64,000 nt of DNA from Flavobacterium beibuense F44-8 (GCF_000769915.1 NZ_JRLV01000010.1:122068-186067); one strand, 5' to 3'; numbered from the stretch's first letter, positions 54,402 through 63,973 are shown. Translations and numbers: made by a program. Notes: generated by a model not told the origin, from the letters alone.

Positions 54402-57239
54402 ATGTCACAGCAAAAACGACTTTTCCTACTCGACGCATATGCATTAATTTTCCGTGGTTATTATGCTTTTATCAAAAACCCGAGGATAAACTCCAAGGGG
54501 ATGGATACATCGGCCATTATGGGATTCATGAACTCCCTGCTGGATGTAATAAAACGTGAAAAACCAGATCATTTAGCCGTTGCTTTTGACAAAGGAGGAA
54601 GTGCTGTGCGTACTGAAATGTTTACCGAATACAAGGCCAATAGAGATGAAACTCCTGAGGCTATAAAACTGGCAGTACCTTACATACATGAAATCCTTAA
54701 AGCAATGCACATCCCAATTGTGGAGCTTGAAGGCTGTGAGGCCGATGACCTTATAGGAACCATTGCAAAGCAGGCCGAAAAACAGGGCTACCAAACTTTT
54801 ATGGTAACACCCGATAAAGATTTTGCTCAGCTGGTTAGCGAAAACATTTTTATGTACCGCCCTGCCAGAATGGGTAACGGTATTGAGATATGGGGCGTAC
54901 CCGAAGTACTGGAGCGTTTTGAGATAGAAAGGCCGGAACAGGTAATTGATTTTCTGGGTATGATGGGCGATGCTGTAGACAACATCCCTGGGCTACCTGG
55001 TGTAGGTGAGAAAACTGCCAAAAAACTACTTAAAGAATACGGCTCTATGGAAAATCTTTTAGCCAACACACACGAGCTAAAAGGTAAAATGAAGGAGAAG
55101 ATTGAACAGAATGCCGAACAGGGGCGTTTATCTAAAGTACTGGCCACAATTATTACCGACTGTGATGTGACCTTTAATGAGAAAGACTACGAGCTTTCCA
55201 AACCGGATACCGAAAAAGTGGAAGCCATTTTTAATGACCTTGAGTTTAGAAGAATGGCTGACCAGTTCCATAAACTGTTTGCCGATGGTGAGGAGTACAG
55301 TGAAATTTCAAATAACAGTACTGCCCCTACCAAAAAGGTAGCCAAAAGCGATGACCAGCAGTTTTCACTGTTTGGAGGCGGAGAAGAAACTCCGTCGGCC
55401 AATACTGCAACCGAGAGTTTTTACAAAAACCTGGAGACCACAAACCATTTTTACCAGTTGGTTCAGGGGAATCTGGCAACAGGGTTGCTAATTAAAGATA
55501 TGCTGAAACAGCCAAGTGTTTGTTTTGATACCGAAACCACAGGGGTAAACACACTTACCGCCGAACTGGTGGGTATGTCGTTCTCATGGGAAACCGGAAA
55601 AGCCTTTTATATACCGTTCCCGGAAAACAGAGATGAAGCTCAGGAACTAATCAATAAATTCATTCCGTTTTTTGAAGATGAGAACATAGAAAAAATAGGT
55701 CAGAATCTTAAATACGACCTACAGGTGCTTTCCAATTACGGCATTACTGTAAAAGGAAAGATATTTGATACCATGATTGCCCATTACCTGATTAACCCTG
55801 ATATGAGGCACGGTATGGATATACTGGCAGAAACCTACCTGCAGTATTCGCCTAAACCTATTGAGGAACTTATTGGTAAAAAAGGTAAAAACCAAAAGTC
55901 AATGCGCGATGTGGAACTGGAGCTTATTAAGGAATATGCCTCTGAAGATGCAGATATTACACTACAGCTAAAAGAGCTTTTTGCCCCGCAACTGGAAGCT
56001 ACCGGGACACGTAAACTGTTTGATGAAATAGAAATTCCGCTGATGCCTGTACTGGCCGATATGGAACACGAAGGCATAAGGCTTGACTGCGATTACCTAA
56101 AACAGCTTTCTACAGTACTTTCTAACGATGCTAAAACTTTAGAACAACGCATTTATGAAGTTGCCGGAGAGACATTTAATCTTGCTTCCCCAAAACAATT
56201 GGGTGACATTTTATTTGACAAACTAAAGATAGGCGGAGCTAAACAGAAGAAAACCAAAACCGGACAGTATGCTACCGGTGAGGAAGTACTTTCTTACCTG
56301 GCAAAAGACAACCCTATTGTACAGGATATTTTAGACTGGCGCCAGTTGGTTAAACTGCAAAACACTTATGTAGATGCGCTACCGCTACAAGTACAGGAAA
56401 CTACAGGCCGTGTGCATACCGATTATATGCAGACAGTTGCAGCTACCGGACGCCTAAGTTCCAACAACCCTAACCTGCAAAACATTCCTATCCGTACCGA
56501 AAGGGGAAGACAGATACGTAAGGCCTTTATAGCAAGAGATGAAAATCATACCCTTGTTTCTGCCGATTATTCGCAGATAGAGCTTCGTATTATTGCTGCC
56601 CTTAGCGGTGACCCCGAAATGGTAAAATCATTCCAAAACGGAGAGGACATTCACGCCTCTACCGCAGCAAAAGTGTTTAATGTACCGCTTAATGAGGTAA
56701 CCCGCGAACAGCGTAGCCATGCAAAAACGGTAAACTTCGGTATTATATATGGTGTTTCGGCATTTGGGTTAAGTAACCAAACATCGCTGAGCCGCTCGGA
56801 ATCAAAAGAGCTTATCGATACTTATTACAAAACCTACCCTACCCTTAAAAAATACATTAACGACCAGATAGAGTGGGCACGTGAGCATGGTTATGTTCAA
56901 ACCATATCAGGACGCCGCCGTTACCTTAAGGATATCAATTCGCAAAACGCGGTAGTACGCGGAGCTGCCGAACGTAATGCCGTTAACGCGCCAATACAGG
57001 GTAGCGCTGCCGATATTATTAAGATTGCGATGATAAACATCCATAAAAAACTAACCAACGAGAACTGGAAGAGTAAGATGTTGCTACAGGTACATGATGA
57101 GCTTGTGTTTGATGTTCACAACAGTGAGCTGGATAAAATAAAACCTATGATTAAGCATGAAATGGAAAATGCCTTTAAAATGGCAGTTCCGCTTGATGTG
57201 GAAATTGGCGAAGGTCACAACTGGCTTGAGGCACATTAA
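54402..57239 (+). CDS. polA: DNA polymerase I
   Basis: 945 aa with three domains. 5'-3' exonuclease about 1-290 (LFLLDAYALIFRGYYAF; GMMGDAVDNIPGLPGVGEKT). 3'-5' exonuclease about 350-540, apparently active because VCFDTETTGVNTL, QNLKYDLQVL and YASEDADITLQL keep the acidic residues. Polymerase about 550-945 with motif A SADYSQIELRIIAALSGDPE, motif B RSHAKTVNFGIIYGVSAFGL and motif C LLQVHDELVFDV. Works in Okazaki fragment maturation and repair. Single gene. Confidence 0.97.
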   Translation: MSQQKRLFLLDAYALIFRGYYAFIKNPRINSKGMDTSAIMGFMNSLLDVIKREKPDHLAVAFDKGGSAVRTEMFTEYKANRDETPEAIKLAVPYIHEILKAMHIPIVELEGCEADDLIGTIAKQAEKQGYQTFMVTPDKDFAQLVSENIFMYRPARMGNGIEIWGVPEVLERFEIERPEQVIDFLGMMGDAVDNIPGLPGVGEKTAKKLLKEYGSMENLLANTHELKGKMKEKIEQNAEQGRLSKVLATIITDCDVTFNEKDYELSKPDTEKVEAIFNDLEFRRMADQFHKLFADGEEYSEISNNSTAPTKKVAKSDDQQFSLFGGGEETPSANTATESFYKNLETTNHFYQLVQGNLATGLLIKDMLKQPSVCFDTETTGVNTLTAELVGMSFSWETGKAFYIPFPENRDEAQELINKFIPFFEDENIEKIGQNLKYDLQVLSNYGITVKGKIFDTMIAHYLINPDMRHGMDILAETYLQYSPKPIEELIGKKGKNQKSMRDVELELIKEYASEDADITLQLKELFAPQLEATGTRKLFDEIEIPLMPVLADMEHEGIRLDCDYLKQLSTVLSNDAKTLEQRIYEVAGETFNLASPKQLGDILFDKLKIGGAKQKKTKTGQYATGEEVLSYLAKDNPIVQDILDWRQLVKLQNTYVDALPLQVQETTGRVHTDYMQTVAATGRLSSNNPNLQNIPIRTERGRQIRKAFIARDENHTLVSADYSQIELRIIAALSGDPEMVKSFQNGEDIHASTAAKVFNVPLNEVTREQRSHAKTVNFGIIYGVSAFGLSNQTSLSRSESKELIDTYYKTYPTLKKYINDQIEWAREHGYVQTISGRRRYLKDINSQNAVVRGAAERNAVNAPIQGSAADIIKIAMINIHKKLTNENWKSKMLLQVHDELVFDVHNSELDKIKPMIKHEMENAFKMAVPLDVEIGEGHNWLEAH

Positions 57240-57247
57240 AAATCACA

Positions 57248-57270
57248 AAGAGCGCTATTATAGCGCTCTT
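57248..57270 (+). terminator. Bidirectional terminator between polA and the KAP NTPase gene
   Basis: AAGAGCGCTA / TAGCGCTCTT stem with a TTA loop. The loop is the TAA stop codon of the convergent NTPase, and its last codons are part of the stem. Confidence 0.8.
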
Positions 57271-58733
57271 GTTATTATATCTTTTATTAGACCAAAACTT
57301 GAATCTGACATATATCTATCTTCAATAAAAACATCAATATTCTCTACGATGTAATCATAAAAAAGTATCTCAATACTGTTTTCCTCTGACAAAAACTTTT
57401 TGCCAGAAAGAGGAGATCCTTCACTTACCATAGTATGGAAATTAGAAGGACTCAACATTATAAAAAAGTCATCTAAATCTAATAAATTATCATCTTTAGA
57501 AAAATTCTTATAAGGTATATCCAGTTTTTCTTCTTCGGATAAAAGCTTTAAATAGCTTGGTAAAGGAAAAGAGGAACTATTAGACTTTTCTTCCTCATTA
57601 AACTTAACAAAAGTTAATCTTTTTTTACCAAAATTTAAAAAACTCTGAAAACTGTCATGGTAAAACTCATGTAAAATAATTAGATAAACAACCAATAAAA
57701 CTTCAAAAACACTAACTTTCTTATTTCTTTTAGTACTACCTATATTAGGAAAACCAAAAAACAGACCTAGACCACTTATATTTCTTAAAATCAAAAACTT
57801 ATTAAAAACCTTTTTTACTCGACGAGGATTTGTAAAATCCAATCCAATCAAAAAATGCTCTACCCACTCACTTAATGTCCATAATGTTCCAGATATATTA
57901 TAACGCGTGGAGTTGTTAAAGTAGTTATTCAATAAAAGCCGTAAATCATCATGAAAAGGCATAGTAAAAGACACGTCAAAAATTTTCTCTAAATATTCAT
58001 TCGCTTTTATCACCTCTCCATATTTTGTTTTTACCGCCTCTTCAACTGCTTTTTTATCAACTCCGCAAAAGAAAATTGTTTTCTTTCCGTAAGTAAAAAA
58101 CAGTTTAATAGCCGACAAAAGATTTAGCACCTGTTCTGGCTCACACCTGTCTAAATCATCAATAAATATTATATTATAATTATTATTCTTTTCCGAAGAT
58201 GTCATTCTACCTTCAAGACGTTTAAATTCATTTTTAAACTCTTTCAATGCTTTATAAAAAGTCAACTCTTCTTCTTTTGTAACCTCTTCAACAAAAGCAG
58301 CTGGATCTAGTTCAATCCCAGGACCATTAGTAAATAAAGGAATATTCATCTTAATAGATTTGCCTAATCCTCTTAAAATTCTACCTCCAAATTTTAATAT
58401 TTCATCACAGGTTTCTTCTAATATATCTTCATTCTTGGAAGCTAAAAATTCTATAAGAGAATAGGCTAGATTTTCATCCTTTTCATATTCCCAAGCCTCA
58501 AAAAAGAAAGTATTAAATTCATCTTGTAACTCACTTTCAAGATATTTCATCAAACTACTCTTCCCACTTCCCCATTCTCCATACAATGAAAACATTTTTA
58601 TTTCATTAAACTGTTCTTTGTTATTTGTCAGAATCAGTTTAATGATATCACCTTTATCTCTTAAACCCAAATAGTCAGTATCATCAGTAAGTTTTTTAAC
58701 AGGTAAATTTGAAAATAGCTTTGGTGTGGTCAT
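57258..58733 (-). CDS. KAP-family P-loop NTPase
   Basis: 491 aa. Walker A is LYGEWGSGKSSLMKYLESEL (GKSS at 57-60) and Walker B is NIIFIDDLDRCEPEQVLNLL (D192, D193), both typical of KAP NTPases. VDKKAVEEAVKTKYGE and the start MTTPKLFSNLPVKKL...DYLGL also fit. KAP proteins usually carry membrane helices between Walker A and B; none is clear here, so this is probably the soluble type. The gene is visibly richer in A and T than polA or the hydrolase gene beside it, and it is convergent with polA. Such genes are often accessory and some act in phage defence; function here is unknown. Confidence 0.85.
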   Translation of the reverse strand: MTTPKLFSNLPVKKLTDDTDYLGLRDKGDIIKLILTNNKEQFNEIKMFSLYGEWGSGKSSLMKYLESELQDEFNTFFFEAWEYEKDENLAYSLIEFLASKNEDILEETCDEILKFGGRILRGLGKSIKMNIPLFTNGPGIELDPAAFVEEVTKEEELTFYKALKEFKNEFKRLEGRMTSSEKNNNYNIIFIDDLDRCEPEQVLNLLSAIKLFFTYGKKTIFFCGVDKKAVEEAVKTKYGEVIKANEYLEKIFDVSFTMPFHDDLRLLLNNYFNNSTRYNISGTLWTLSEWVEHFLIGLDFTNPRRVKKVFNKFLILRNISGLGLFFGFPNIGSTKRNKKVSVFEVLLVVYLIILHEFYHDSFQSFLNFGKKRLTFVKFNEEEKSNSSSFPLPSYLKLLSEEEKLDIPYKNFSKDDNLLDLDDFFIMLSPSNFHTMVSEGSPLSGKKFLSEENSIEILFYDYIVENIDVFIEDRYMSDSSFGLIKDIITRAL

Positions 58734-58812
58734 TTATTTATGTTTTAGGTCAATAAATTTAACTAAATAAAAATTATAATTTAGTGTTATGAATTTCAAT
58801 CAACAAACAGCT

Positions 58813-60138
58813 ATGAAAAAAACCGCTTTATTTCTATTTTTCTTAATGGCTTCGGCGCAGGGTATTGCCCAAACCGAGCCTAAATTTGAAAAAATAGACC
58901 AGCTTTTAAACCACTTTTATACCAACGACCGCTTTATGGGATCAGTCTCCATAAGAGAAGGTAACGATGTGGTTTTTGAAAACGCTTACGGCTATACCGA
59001 TGCAGAAAACGGCATTAAAGCCAACACCCATACCAAATACAAAATTGGGTCAATAACCAAAATGTTTACTGCTGCTATTGTGCTTCAGCTAATTGAAGAT
59101 AAAAAGCTTACACTGAACACCAAACTATCACAGTTTTATCCGGAGATAAAAAATGCCGACAGTATAACCATAGACCACCTGCTTAGCCATAAAAGCGGTA
59201 TTTATAATTATACCAATGCAGATGATTTTATGGAGTACACCAAAAATGCCCAAACTAAAATGGAGATGCTAAAAAGGATTGCCGGATTTGATCCTGTGTT
59301 CAAACCGGGAGAAAAAGCCGAATACAGCAACTCTAACTATGTACTACTGGGCTATATTATTGAAGATGTAACCAAAAAAACATACAAGGCAAACATTAAC
59401 GACAGAATCACCAGACCATTAAAACTAACCGACACCTATTACTACTCTAAAACCAACCCAAAAAGAAACGAGGCGTACTCCTATACTTTTGAAGGAGACA
59501 AATGGGTACAGTCGGATGAGTGGGACAGCTCTGTAGCCTATGCTGCCGGCGCATTGGTTTCTACACCAAACGACCTTACCAAGTTCATAAAGGCTCTGTT
59601 TGACGGAAAAATAATCAAAAAGGAATCCCTTGAAACAATGAAAACCATGGATATGGGTTACGGCAGAGGAATGTTTATTTTCCCTTTTAACAGCCGTAAT
59701 TTTTACGGTCACAATGGCGGTATCGAATCGTTCACTTCTGTTTTAGGTTACTACCCAAAAGAACAGATGTCAATATCGGTTATTCAAAATGGTAGTAACT
59801 ACGACCTAAACGAAATTTTAGTAGGTATTTTAAGCTGTTATTATAAAATACCTTACCCATTACCTAACCTGACTATTGCAGAGGTAGCTCCCGAAGTTTT
59901 AAAGGGTTATGAGGGTAATTACAATTCATCTGAGATTCCGTTAGAGATAACCGTTAAATACACCGAAAACGGATTGACAGCTCAGGCCACAGGGCAAAGC
60001 GCTTTCCCGCTAACACCTACCAGCGACACCCAGTTTATATTTAATCAGGCGAATATTGAAATAACATTTAAGGATAACAACAGCTTTATACTCAAACAGG
60101 GGCAAATGCAGTTTAATTATACCAGGAAAGAACAATAA
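58813..60138 (+). CDS. Serine hydrolase, beta-lactamase class C-like
   Basis: 441 aa from ATG 58813, which opens on a signal peptide (MKKTALFLFFLMASAQGIAQ); an ATG at 58789 would add eight polar residues and remains possible. Penicillin-binding-protein fold: SxxK in YKIGSITKMFTAAIV, YxN in EYSNSNYVLLGYI, and FYGHNGGIESF as the third motif. A C-terminal domain of about 95 residues follows. This family includes peptidases and esterases as well as beta-lactamases, so no resistance role is implied. Periplasmic or exported. Confidence 0.9.
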   Translation: MKKTALFLFFLMASAQGIAQTEPKFEKIDQLLNHFYTNDRFMGSVSIREGNDVVFENAYGYTDAENGIKANTHTKYKIGSITKMFTAAIVLQLIEDKKLTLNTKLSQFYPEIKNADSITIDHLLSHKSGIYNYTNADDFMEYTKNAQTKMEMLKRIAGFDPVFKPGEKAEYSNSNYVLLGYIIEDVTKKTYKANINDRITRPLKLTDTYYYSKTNPKRNEAYSYTFEGDKWVQSDEWDSSVAYAAGALVSTPNDLTKFIKALFDGKIIKKESLETMKTMDMGYGRGMFIFPFNSRNFYGHNGGIESFTSVLGYYPKEQMSISVIQNGSNYDLNEILVGILSCYYKIPYPLPNLTIAEVAPEVLKGYEGNYNSSEIPLEITVKYTENGLTAQATGQSAFPLTPTSDTQFIFNQANIEITFKDNNSFILKQGQMQFNYTRKEQ

Positions 60139-60167
60139 AAAAAGCCTCCGTTTAGGAGGCTTTTTTT
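60137..60167. terminator. Bidirectional terminator between the serine hydrolase and LacI-type genes
   Basis: AAAAAAAGCCTCC / GGAGGCTTTTTTT perfect 13-bp stem with a 5-base loop; T-runs on both strands serve both convergent genes. Confidence 0.93.
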
Positions 60168-60170
60168 GTT

Positions 60171-61196
60171 TTATAACTTACGGGTCGATTCCCTTTGTCT
60201 TAATTCGGTTTTAATTACTCGGGTTTCATAATCAGGTTCTTCTCCTTCTTTGGCTTCCAGCCTGTTGATAAGCATTTCTGCCGCTGCCGACCCAATCTCT
60301 GGTCCGTGCTGACTTACTGTGCTTAGGCTTGGCGTTAATCTTCTGGACCAAACCCCGTCGGCAAAACCTATTATGGAAAGCTCTTCCGGAATTTTAAGAC
60401 CTTTCTTAATAGCCACTTTCATAGCCATTACTGATGCGTGCTCGTCGAGAGCAAAAACCCCGTCCAGTTTATTATTATCAAATAAATCCTGAAGCTTAGC
60501 ATCAAACTCCTCGGTACTTTCCGTTCTCAGTATTATTTTATCATTTACTTTAATATCGTTTACTGCAAGGGCTTTTAAATATCCCTCTGCCCTAAGTTTA
60601 CCAACACTAAGGTTATCAATTGTAGAAAGCAGCGCTATATTCTTGCAGTTGGATTTTATAAAGTGATCCATAGAGTAGACTGCCGAATCAAAATCATCTA
60701 CAATAACCTTATCACAATTTACATCGTCAGATATCCTGTCAAACATCACTATAGGCAAATCATCTGCCATAGCTTCCTTAAAGTGTTTAAACTCGCCTTC
60801 CTTCTGTGTCTCTTCGGATATCGAAAGGATAAACCCGTCTATAGTACCATTACTAAGCATGTCCATAGCGTGGATTTCCTTTTCAAGCGATTCGTTAGAG
60901 ATACAGGTAATTACATTGTAACCCTTTTCGTTAGCAGTTTTCTCTATACCGCTAAAAACCTTGGCAAAAAACGGGTTCAGGATATTTGGAATAATAACCC
61001 CAATGGTTTTAGACCTTTTGTTTTTAAGGTTCACCGCCATGTGGTTAGGCTTATAGTTTTTAAGCTTGGCAAACTCCTGTACTTTAATTTTTGTAGGCTC
61101 ACTAATTTCAGGACTGTTGCTTAAAGCTTTAGACACTGTGGACACAGAGACATTTAGCTCTTTTGCGATCTGTTTTAATGTAGCTTTTGGTTTCAT
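60171..61196 (-). CDS. LacI family transcriptional regulator
   Basis: 341 aa. N-terminal helix-turn-helix with hinge (TLKQIAKELNVSVSTVSKAL, then KNYKPNHMAVNLKNKRSKTI) and a periplasmic-binding-protein-like sensor domain (GVIIPNILNPFFAKVFSGIE; GVFALDEHASVMAMKVAIKK; IIGFADGVWSRRLTPSLSTV). Such regulators in Bacteroidota usually answer to sugars, but no sugar operon is next to it. It is divergent from the ferritin-like pair across 381 bases. Confidence 0.92.
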   Translation of the reverse strand: MKPKATLKQIAKELNVSVSTVSKALSNSPEISEPTKIKVQEFAKLKNYKPNHMAVNLKNKRSKTIGVIIPNILNPFFAKVFSGIEKTANEKGYNVITCISNESLEKEIHAMDMLSNGTIDGFILSISEETQKEGEFKHFKEAMADDLPIVMFDRISDDVNCDKVIVDDFDSAVYSMDHFIKSNCKNIALLSTIDNLSVGKLRAEGYLKALAVNDIKVNDKIILRTESTEEFDAKLQDLFDNNKLDGVFALDEHASVMAMKVAIKKGLKIPEELSIIGFADGVWSRRLTPSLSTVSQHGPEIGSAAAEMLINRLEAKEGEEPDYETRVIKTELRQRESTRKL

Positions 61197-61577
61197 ATAC
61201 TGCGGATAAATTCTTAATGTAAAGAAACGAAAAAAAATGAATTTATAACGGTTATTACACCAATAAAATGGACATAAAACACTAAAAACTCATTATTTCT
61301 CATCCTTTTTATTAAAAAAGAAAAATTAAAACCTCCTTTTAAACACTCATAACTCACATACAGCTAATCCTTTGAAACAAAAGACTTAAACACTGAAAAG
61401 TATTCAGAAACAAGACATTAAATACTACATATTAAAATTAAAAAATGTTAAAAAAATACAAAAATGGGAATATACCAAAAACCAATATTGAAAATAAGGC
61501 GTAAATAAAAACATCAACCGTACACTAAACCTACATCGGTAGAAAAGCAATTATTATTAACCTCAAAATCTTTAATT
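61197..61577. other. Long AT-rich intergenic region between the LacI-type and ferritin-like genes
   Basis: 381 bases with no gene. It is very A-rich. The inverted repeat ATAAC-g-GTTAT at 61245-61255, about 50 bases before the LacI-type start, could be an autoregulatory operator. No perfect TAnnTTTG element was found on either strand, which sets it apart from other intergenic regions here. Confidence 0.5.
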
Positions 61578-62330
61578 ATGAAAAAAGTAAAAGTTGAGGA
61601 AGTAAAATCAAACCTGACCAACAGGCGAAGCTTCCTTAGAATCAGCGGGCTTGCCATTGCGGGAACCGGTCTTGTTATAGCAGGATGCAGTAACGATGAT
61701 GATGGTGGTATGACAGACCCTCCGGTAGATAACCAGCTTCCCGGCGTAAGAAACGGCGTATTTGACCTTGGCGGCGGAGATGCCGGTATTCTTACTTATG
61801 CTTATGCTTTAGAACAGCTTGAGGCTGATTTTTATACACGAGTAGTTAACGGAAACAATTTCGGATCGGTTTTCAGCAGTGAAGAACAGTCGGTTCTTAC
61901 TGACCTGTACAGGCATGAAGTAATACACCGCGAGTTTTTCAGGACAGCACTAACAGGCGTACTAAATGACCCAGACCGCGTGTTACCTGACTTGAATTTT
62001 GATTATGGAGACCTGAACTTCAGTAACAGGCTGCAGGTACTGAATACTGCAAAAACACTTGAAGACACAGGTGTAGCTGCTTATAACGGTGCCGGACGAT
62101 ACATTACAACACCTGATTACCTTGTAATAGCAGGTAAAATTGTATCGGTAGAGGCTAGACACGCATCGGCTATCAGGAGTTTATTAAACCCGGGATCGGC
62201 AGATTTTGCAGGAAACGATGTGATTGATGCAAACGGATTAGACCTTGCACAAATGCCTTCAGAGATTTTAGCAGCGGTAGGTTCGCTGGGTGTGGTACAA
62301 ACACCTTTCACAGCACAGTTCTTACCATAA
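61578..62330 (+). CDS. Exported ferritin-like domain lipoprotein
   Basis: 250 aa. The N-terminus combines a twin-arginine motif (NRRSFLRISG, R16-R17) with a lipobox (VIAGCSNDD, C37), so it is probably a Tat-exported lipoprotein, consistent with a cofactor loaded before export. A Ferritin_2-type four-helix bundle follows with di-metal ligands: LEQLEADFYTRV, LYRHEVIHREFF, LEDTGVAAYNGAG and VSVEARHASAIRSL. Function is unknown; redox or metal protection in the envelope is inferred. 26 bases before a paralogue. Confidence 0.88.
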   Translation: MKKVKVEEVKSNLTNRRSFLRISGLAIAGTGLVIAGCSNDDDGGMTDPPVDNQLPGVRNGVFDLGGGDAGILTYAYALEQLEADFYTRVVNGNNFGSVFSSEEQSVLTDLYRHEVIHREFFRTALTGVLNDPDRVLPDLNFDYGDLNFSNRLQVLNTAKTLEDTGVAAYNGAGRYITTPDYLVIAGKIVSVEARHASAIRSLLNPGSADFAGNDVIDANGLDLAQMPSEILAAVGSLGVVQTPFTAQFLP

Positions 62331-62356
62331 TCAACTAACATTTAAACTTCAGCAAT

Positions 62357-63181
62357 ATGAATATTTTAAAATTTATAGAGTCGTTTACTGATGATAATTT
62401 ACTAAACAGTAAAAGCTCCAGAAGAGATAGTTTTAACCAGTTTAAAACATTAGGAAAAAATGCAGCTTTGGCATCCCTGCCACTGGGTATTGCATCGCTT
62501 GTACTGGCTCCTACAAAAGCTAATGCAGCAGCTACCGCATTTATGACTACTCAGGATACTCCAACCACCGCCCTGCAACTGGCACTGATACTGGAATACC
62601 TTGAAGACGAATTTTACCAGATAGCACTGGACACTAACGGACTTATCCCGGCTGCCGATCAGGCAATAATAGCACAGATATCACAGCACGAAGCGGCACA
62701 CGTACAGTTCCTTTCTAGCGCGTTAGGAGATATGGCTCCCGAAAAGCCAGACTTTGACTTTACCGTAGGCGGAGCCTTTAATACCTTTAGTGACTACCCT
62801 ACTTTCATGGCTTTAGCGCAGGCTTTTGAAGATACCGGAGTTCGTGCCTATAAAGGACAGGCAGGCAACCTGATGTCTAACGGAGATTTGCTTACCGCCG
62901 GATTACAAATCCACTCGGTTGAGGCACGCCATGCTTCACAGATAAGAAGACTGAGAGGACAAAAAGGATGGATTGTAGGCAGTGACCGCGGAGGGTTACC
63001 GGAAGCTGCACAGGCAGTGTATGACGGAGAAGAAAATGCAATGCAGGCCGGCTTCAATACCGCATCGGTAATGGCTACAAACGGACCGGATATCCCAGCA
63101 GCAGCAGGACCGGAATCGTTTGATGAAATTCTTACCGGACAACAGGCAAGCGACATCGCTTCCCTATTCTTTGCACAATAA
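62357..63181 (+). CDS. Exported ferritin-like domain protein, paralogue of the preceding gene
   Basis: 274 aa. Long N-terminal signal with SRRDSFNQFKTLGKN (R22-R23) and hydrophobic LGIASLVLAPTKANA, cleavable at ANA-A, without a lipobox. The four-helix bundle keeps the same ligands: LEYLEDEFYQIALD, ISQHEAAHVQFLSS, FEDTGVRAYKGQAG and HSVEARHASQIRRL. Co-transcribed with the lipoprotein paralogue, so the two may form a heteromer, one lipid-anchored and one soluble. Confidence 0.88.
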   Translation: MNILKFIESFTDDNLLNSKSSRRDSFNQFKTLGKNAALASLPLGIASLVLAPTKANAAATAFMTTQDTPTTALQLALILEYLEDEFYQIALDTNGLIPAADQAIIAQISQHEAAHVQFLSSALGDMAPEKPDFDFTVGGAFNTFSDYPTFMALAQAFEDTGVRAYKGQAGNLMSNGDLLTAGLQIHSVEARHASQIRRLRGQKGWIVGSDRGGLPEAAQAVYDGEENAMQAGFNTASVMATNGPDIPAAAGPESFDEILTGQQASDIASLFFAQ

Positions 63182-63217
63182 ACATAAACATAATTTTAGT
63201 ATATAGAGTTGGTTTTT

Positions 63218-63250
63218 AAAAGCCATAAGAGATAATCTTATGGCTTTTTT
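63218..63250. terminator. Bidirectional terminator between the ferritin-like and DUF502 genes
   Basis: AAAAGCCATAAGA / TCTTATGGCTTTT, a 13-bp stem with a GATAA loop. The stop codon of the DUF502 gene lies in the right arm. Confidence 0.9.
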
Positions 63251-63831
63251 ATATGTTCCCACGGTCTGCCCGAAGCACCAAAGCTATTTAGTGCACTCAT
63301 GGCTACATGCATGGAAATAGGTTCGTATTCACATGTTGCCTTTTCTACAAAGCGTATTTCCCCTCCTCCCATATTTGGGGCATCGGGTATAAATACACTC
63401 ATAAATTTATCATCCCCCTCATCAGTAATAAAAGCGAGCAGATAAAAATCGCCATCTTTTAGCAATATAGCTTTCCACGCTCCTTCTACCCCTGTCCGGT
63501 TTTCATCAATAAGCCTGTATTTAAGCACCTGCAAACTGGGCACTACCAAAAAAAGCTGCTGTTCCATTTTTTTACCCCATTGCCTTACGAGTCCTATTTG
63601 AATTAGCATCCCGGCTACATAACACAAAAAGACAATGAGCAAAACACATATAACAGTTAAAGTGGCTGCTCCAAAAACAGAATGAATATTTAAGAGATCG
63701 GAGATTTTTTGACCTAACGGAATTAAAATCTGAATGGCATGATTAATAATAATAAGGATAAGCACTAAGGGAATTACCAAAAAAAGCCCTCCTAATATTA
63801 CTGCCCTGGTTGGTTTTTTAATGATTGACAT
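63238..63831 (-). CDS. DUF502 membrane protein
   Basis: 197 aa from ATG 63831 (MSIIKKPTRAVILGGLFLVI); a TTG two codons earlier is unlikely. Two helices near the N-terminus (about 9-31 and 52-77) and a soluble C-terminal domain with FLLAFITDEGDDKFMSVFIP and PNMGGGEIRFVEKATCEYEP, the DUF502 pattern. Function unknown; the family occurs widely in bacteria and plants. Confidence 0.88.
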   Translation of the reverse strand: MSIIKKPTRAVILGGLFLVIPLVLILIIINHAIQILIPLGQKISDLLNIHSVFGAATLTVICVLLIVFLCYVAGMLIQIGLVRQWGKKMEQQLFLVVPSLQVLKYRLIDENRTGVEGAWKAILLKDGDFYLLAFITDEGDDKFMSVFIPDAPNMGGGEIRFVEKATCEYEPISMHVAMSALNSFGASGRPWEHIKKP

Positions 63832-63946
63832 AGGCAAAAAAGGTTAAGTTAGTTATTGAGAATAAGACAATTACACTAACTAATTTACGCACTTTTTTGA
63901 TTAGCTGATAAATAAATATCTGAAAATGAGATTATTTGGAATAAAA

Positions 63947-63972
63947 AAAGCCTCTGATTTCTCAGAGGCTTT
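63947..63972 (-). terminator. Terminator of the tRNA at the right edge
   Basis: AAAGCCTCTGA / TCAGAGGCTTT stem, TTTC loop, followed on the minus strand by a T-run. Confidence 0.85.
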
Positions 63973-63973
63973 G

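Noticed and set aside
58813..60138. Beta-lactamase resistance gene
   Set aside because: The SxxK/YxN fold is shared by many peptidases and esterases; nothing here points to antibiotic hydrolysis.
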